Of a DNA stretch of 9,700 nucleotides, positions 6,827 to 9,700 are shown piece by piece. The stretch's first letter is position 1. Each line of letters opens with the position of its first letter. Made by a program: the position numbers and the translations under genes. Location of the stretch: contig JAUSQB010000449.1 in assembly GCA_030652715.1 (NCBI GenBank), positions 1-9,700 of the forward strand, in the 5' to 3' direction. Under the pieces are notes generated by a model that was not told the DNA's origin, did not search any database, and saw only the letters and a list, made by a program, of their open reading frames with translations. This DNA comes from Rugosibacter sp. GTDB lineage: Bacteria > Pseudomonadota > Gammaproteobacteria > Burkholderiales > Rhodocyclaceae.

Positions 6827-8014
6827 ATGATGCAAATGTCACAAATGACTCACGAAGAAGCGGTGAAACGAGCGGAATATGTCGGTCAGGTTGCGGAAGC
6901 TGAATTGTTTGAAGCCGACCGCAATGGGGAGTATTCCAACAAACTCAAAGATGCCATCCACGAAACCCAGCTGCACCGCTTGTTGCGCCCCAAGCGCTAT
7001 GGTGGCCATGGCCTGGGACAGCGGACATTTTCTGAGGTTGTACGTACAGTGTCACAGCATAGTGTTTCCGGTGGCTGGCTGACTTATTTCATGCCGCTGC
7101 ATGAAACCTGGGTGGCGATGTTGCCTCCCAAAGGTCGTGAGGAAATCTATTCTTCCGACACATTTGTCGCAGATGTATTTTTCCCGATTGGTCAGGTGGA
7201 ATATGTCGAAGGTGGTGTGCGTTTAAGTGGACAGTGGAACTGGGCCAGTGGCATTGATTTTTGCGAGTGGATTGGCCTCGGGGTGATTGTCGACGTACCT
7301 GGCACCACTATTGGCCCGCAGCCGTGTCTGGTGACTATTAAAGTATCCGAAGGGAACATTATTCAAAACTGGGATACTTTTGGCTTGCGTGGCAGTGGTA
7401 GTAAAGGCATTGCAGTCAAAGACATATTTGTGCCTTGGCATAGGGTGTTGCCAGTCGTTAGTGTCAAAAGCAGCGTCACGCCCGTGGGCGGCGAATTTGA
7501 TCCTTCAGAACCCGTGTACCGCGTACCCTTTATGCCCGGGTTTACGTTGGGCTTTGGTGCTATCTGCATAGGTGCAATGCAGCGCTTGCAAAAAGAACTG
7601 CATGGACGTATTCGATCACGTCAGCGCGTAGTGTTGGGCGGCCAGGAATGGGAGTCACCTGTGGCGCAGCGTAATTTGGGCGAAGTGGTGACGCAAATCG
7701 AGCAAGCGGAAGCTTTGCACGAGCGGTATATAAAGCAGCTGGAAGACTGGTGTATCGAGGGTAAAACTGCGTGCACCGCGCTGGAAGAAAGCCGCATGGG
7801 GGCATGGCGTTCGTCTATTGCCAAAACAGCTTCTCAGGTGGGATTTCGGGCGCTTGAGTTACTCGGTGGTGCCGCAACTTATAAAGGTGATCTGATCGAA
7901 GTATTCTCGCGTGACATGTTCATGGTGTCATTGCAGGTAGGCCAGCTGTATGAAGACCACATGATGTTCTATGGTCGTACGCAATATGGTTTGAGCGGCC
8001 ACCCGATCGCCTGA
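6827..8014 (+). CDS. Acyl-CoA-dehydrogenase-fold flavin monooxygenase, HsaA/HpaH-like oxygenase component
   Basis: About 395 residues with the acyl-CoA dehydrogenase fold. There is an N-terminal helical part with 'RPKRYGGHGLG' (54-64) and 'SGGWLTYFMPLHE' (81-93), a beta middle domain with 'LSGQWNWASGIDFCEW' (133-148) and 'WDTFGLRGSGS' (182-192), and a C-terminal helical domain with 'LELLGGAATYKG' (343-354). The 'SG+W..aSG' and 'WdTfGLRGtGS' motifs are those of group D flavin monooxygenases such as HsaA (steroid ring hydroxylation), HpaH and DszC. These take reduced flavin from a separate reductase and hydroxylate a phenol-like or heterocyclic substrate with O2. No reductase gene is visible here. 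A true acyl-CoA dehydrogenase or another family member cannot be excluded. The start is uncertain: GTG 6818 and ATG 6821, 6827, 6830, 6836 and 6845 are all in frame. GGAG at 6815-6818 sits 8 bases before 6827, which I prefer. A weak CATAAT at 6797-6802 could be a -10 box. Confidence 0.85.
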   Translation: MMQMSQMTHEEAVKRAEYVGQVAEAELFEADRNGEYSNKLKDAIHETQLHRLLRPKRYGGHGLGQRTFSEVVRTVSQHSVSGGWLTYFMPLHETWVAMLPPKGREEIYSSDTFVADVFFPIGQVEYVEGGVRLSGQWNWASGIDFCEWIGLGVIVDVPGTTIGPQPCLVTIKVSEGNIIQNWDTFGLRGSGSKGIAVKDIFVPWHRVLPVVSVKSSVTPVGGEFDPSEPVYRVPFMPGFTLGFGAICIGAMQRLQKELHGRIRSRQRVVLGGQEWESPVAQRNLGEVVTQIEQAEALHERYIKQLEDWCIEGKTACTALEESRMGAWRSSIAKTASQVGFRALELLGGAATYKGDLIEVFSRDMFMVSLQVGQLYEDHMMFYGRTQYGLSGHPIA

Positions 8015-8151
8015 TTCATTCGGCTGATTTTTTGCATGCGGGGCCGGGCGGCAGCTTGTGTGGCTCCTCAAACCCTTGTGCGCATTTTGGTACACAGCAT
8101 CGCGCTTCACGTGATCTGGGAAGAGCAAGCGCATGCACCCCGGCAGACAAC

Positions 8152-8157
8152 TATAAT
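8152..8157 (+). promoter_or_regulatory. Candidate -10 box of the dacC promoter
   Basis: A perfect TATAAT lies 32 bp before the dacC start, in a 175-bp gene-free gap. No good -35 hexamer is seen at 16-18 bp upstream (that position reads roughly GCGCAT). A start site near 8164 would give a leader of about 26 bases. A run of six T at 8027-8032, just after the preceding gene, lacks a convincing stem, so no terminator is called there. Confidence 0.45.
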
Positions 8158-8189
8158 CCGACTTTGTCTTCCAGCCGGTAATTCTGCTT

Positions 8190-9350
8190 ATGCGTTACTT
8201 TGTTCTTCTATTGGCTTGCCTGCCGTGGGTTGCCAGCCTGGCAAAAGAGCCAGCTGTTTCTGCCCCCGTCCCAGTCACTGTCCCTATGCCCGCTTTGAGC
8301 GCGCGTGCGTGGATATTGATGGATTACGCCAGCGGGCAAGTGCTGGCGGCACAAGATGCGGAAAAGCGGCTTGAACCTGCATCGCTGACCAAGATGATGA
8401 CCACGTATCTGGTCGCCGAAGCGCTAGTAGACCAGCGACTTTCATTGCAACAACCGATCACTGTTTCCGAGCAGGCTTGGCGCACGCAAGGTTCGCGCAG
8501 TTTTATCCCTGTTAATGGGCAGGTGCTGGTGGATGACCTTCTCAAAGGCATGGTGATTCAGTCGGGCAACGATGCCTCTGTGGCTTTGGCTGAGGCGATT
8601 GGCGGTAGCGAGTCGGCCTTTGCTGTCATGATGAACCGCACAGCGCAGCGGTTGGGCTTGAAAGATACCCATTTTCTTAATGCCAGCGGATTTTTTGACG
8701 GCCCGCAGCCTACACATTACTCCACCGCCCATGATATGGCACGGCTAGCTGCAGCGCTGGTGAGAGACCATCCCGAGGTACATCGTCTGCATGCGATGAA
8801 AGAATATACCTATGCGGGCATCCGCCAGTACAACCGGAATCGCTTGCTGTGGGCTGATCCAACAGTTGATGGTCTGAAAACAGGCCATACGAAATCGGCC
8901 GGCTATTGCCTGGTGGCTACCTCGTTGCGTGCACCGCGCAGATTGATATCGGTCGTGCTAGGTGCGCCTTCGGACGAGGCACGTGCGCGTGATTCGCTTA
9001 ATTTGCTGAACTGGGGCTACACCGCTTTCGAAGCAGTAAAGGTGTATGGCAAGGGTCAAACAGTCTCGCAGTTCAAGGTATATAAGGGTGCTAAAAGTAG
9101 CGTGAAAGTAGGTTTTACCGATGACTTGATTGTCTCTGTGCCGCGTGGCATGGCGGACAAACTCGTCATGCGGTTGGACAGTCGGCAACCATTGCTTGGC
9201 CCGGTTCGCTCTGGTATTCCGGTGGGCACGCTAAAGCTCATGCTGGGTGAGCAAGCCTGGGGCGAGTATCCCGTAGTCGCGCTGGAAGAAGTGCCGCTGG
9301 CAGGCTTTTTTGGTCGGCTGTGGGATACGCTGGTACTCTGGTTCCGGTGA
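8190..9350 (+). CDS. dacC: D-alanyl-D-alanine carboxypeptidase, PBP5/6 type
   Basis: A 386-residue serine peptidase of the S11 family. It removes the terminal D-Ala from peptidoglycan pentapeptides in the periplasm and so limits cross-linking. All three penicillin-binding motifs are present: S-L-T-K (Ser65 nucleophile, Lys68), S-G-N (125-127) and K-T-G (230-232). A short signal peptide (about residues 1-18) precedes the enzyme domain. The C-terminal beta domain (about 275-365) is followed by an amphipathic tail 'GFFGRLWDTLVLWFR', the usual inner-membrane anchor. The length matches the family. The start at 8190 lacks a clear Shine-Dalgarno sequence; the signal peptide beginning there supports it. 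The next gene starts inside its stop codon (4-bp overlap), so the two are translationally coupled. The dacC/dacA naming is by similarity and context. Confidence 0.93.
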   Translation: MRYFVLLLACLPWVASLAKEPAVSAPVPVTVPMPALSARAWILMDYASGQVLAAQDAEKRLEPASLTKMMTTYLVAEALVDQRLSLQQPITVSEQAWRTQGSRSFIPVNGQVLVDDLLKGMVIQSGNDASVALAEAIGGSESAFAVMMNRTAQRLGLKDTHFLNASGFFDGPQPTHYSTAHDMARLAAALVRDHPEVHRLHAMKEYTYAGIRQYNRNRLLWADPTVDGLKTGHTKSAGYCLVATSLRAPRRLISVVLGAPSDEARARDSLNLLNWGYTAFEAVKVYGKGQTVSQFKVYKGAKSSVKVGFTDDLIVSVPRGMADKLVMRLDSRQPLLGPVRSGIPVGTLKLMLGEQAWGEYPVVALEEVPLAGFFGRLWDTLVLWFR

Positions 9351-9700
9351 GTACCCTGCTTTACCTGAACGGTCAGTGGGTAGCACCGGAAGATGCCAGG
9401 ATTTCGGTGATGGATCGCGGTTTTCTGTTTGGCGATGGCGTGTATGAAGTCATTCCGGTTTATTCGCGCCACCCATTCCGTCTTGACGAGCATTTAGCTC
9501 GTCTCGGCCGCAGCCTGGCTGCGATACAGCTAGATAATCCGCACATCCAGGCTGAGTGGACGGCATTAGTGAGTCGCCTTGTCGCTAGTGCGGAATGGGA
9601 TGACCAGTCAATTTATATTCAAGTGACACGCGGGCCGATGGCGGTGCGAAATCACGTCTTTCCCCAAGCGCCTGTGCCGACGGTGCTGCTGCTGGCCGAG
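9347..9700 (+). CDS. dat: D-amino-acid aminotransferase (3' end outside window)
   Basis: The first 118 residues of a class IV PLP-dependent aminotransferase, starting at GTG 9347 and overlapping the dacC stop as GTGA. Class IV hallmarks are visible: 'LYLNGQWV' at the start, 'VMDRGFLFGDGVYEVIPVY' (21-39), 'HLARLGRSL' (49-57) and 'IYIQVTRG' (89-96). Next comes R-N-H-V-F-P (101-106), whose Arg and His match the carboxylate-binding pair known in Bacillus D-amino-acid aminotransferase. That pair favours D-amino acid over branched-chain (IlvE) specificity. The PLP lysine lies beyond the window. The enzyme interconverts D-Ala and D-Glu with 2-oxo acids, so it could recycle D-Ala released by the carboxypeptidase. 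Internal ATGs would cut off the conserved first strand, which is why GTG is chosen. Confidence 0.9.
   Translation, partial: MSTLLYLNGQWVAPEDARISVMDRGFLFGDGVYEVIPVYSRHPFRLDEHLARLGRSLAAIQLDNPHIQAEWTALVSRLVASAEWDDQSIYIQVTRGPMAVRNHVFPQAPVPTVLLLAE

Noticed and set aside
8000..8032. Possible terminator with a six-T run after the monooxygenase-like gene
   Set aside because: Only about four pairs around a 13-base loop can be formed, too weak to call.
8036..8374. A 112-residue + strand frame overlapping the start of dacC
   Set aside because: It is out of frame with dacC, covers the promoter region and signal-peptide coding part, has no recognisable domain or ribosome site, and reads like a shadow frame.
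9056..9493. A 145-residue minus strand frame across the dacC-dat junction
   Set aside because: It lies opposite two well-supported, motif-bearing genes; its composition is that of an antisense shadow.
1..9700. CRISPR array, tRNA, insertion sequence or prophage signals
   Set aside because: No regularly spaced repeats, cloverleaf sequences, transposase motifs or terminal inverted repeats were seen on either strand.

Overview
The window looks like chromosomal DNA of a Gram-negative proteobacterium. Two genes encode signal-peptide-bearing envelope proteins, one of them a probable outer-membrane barrel, and another encodes an RND/MMPL inner-membrane transporter. Base composition is intermediate (roughly half G+C by eye). 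The dacC-dat pair at the right end is an arrangement I associate with beta- and gammaproteobacteria, and a betaproteobacterium of the Nitrosomonadales type is my best guess. No rRNA, tRNA, insertion sequence, phage gene or CRISPR array is visible.

Layout, all on the + strand. (1) Positions 2-496: 3' part of a YCF48-like beta-propeller repeat protein. (2) 544-2949: an 801-residue RND/MMPL-family transporter, 47 bp downstream. (3) 2950-3215: a gene-free stretch with two hairpins; the second (3053-3092) is a strong factor-independent terminator. (4) 3216-5300: a DUF1302 protein, predicted outer-membrane barrel. (5) 5410-6726: a DUF1329 protein, predicted periplasmic. (6) 6746-6779: a perfect 15-bp terminator hairpin. 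(7) About 6827-8014: an acyl-CoA-dehydrogenase-fold protein that most resembles the oxygenase part of two-component flavin monooxygenases (HsaA/HpaH type). (8) 8190-9350: dacC, a PBP5/6-type D-alanyl-D-alanine carboxypeptidase. (9) 9347 to the window end: the start of dat, a D-amino-acid aminotransferase that overlaps dacC by 4 bp.

Genes 1, 2, 4 and 5 form a recognisable set (YCF48-like, RND, DUF1302, DUF1329) known from family-level annotation in proteobacteria that use steroids and other hydrophobic compounds. The domains suggest a transport route across the envelope: an inner-membrane RND pump, a soluble periplasmic partner, an outer-membrane barrel and a propeller accessory protein. What it carries, and in which direction, cannot be read from the sequence. 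The flavin-monooxygenase-like gene next door would fit a hydrophobic or aromatic substrate, but a terminator separates it from the set.

From 8190 on, the window is ordinary cell-wall housekeeping. The novelty, if any, lies in 2-8014: a mostly uncharacterised envelope system, split by terminators into at least three transcription units.
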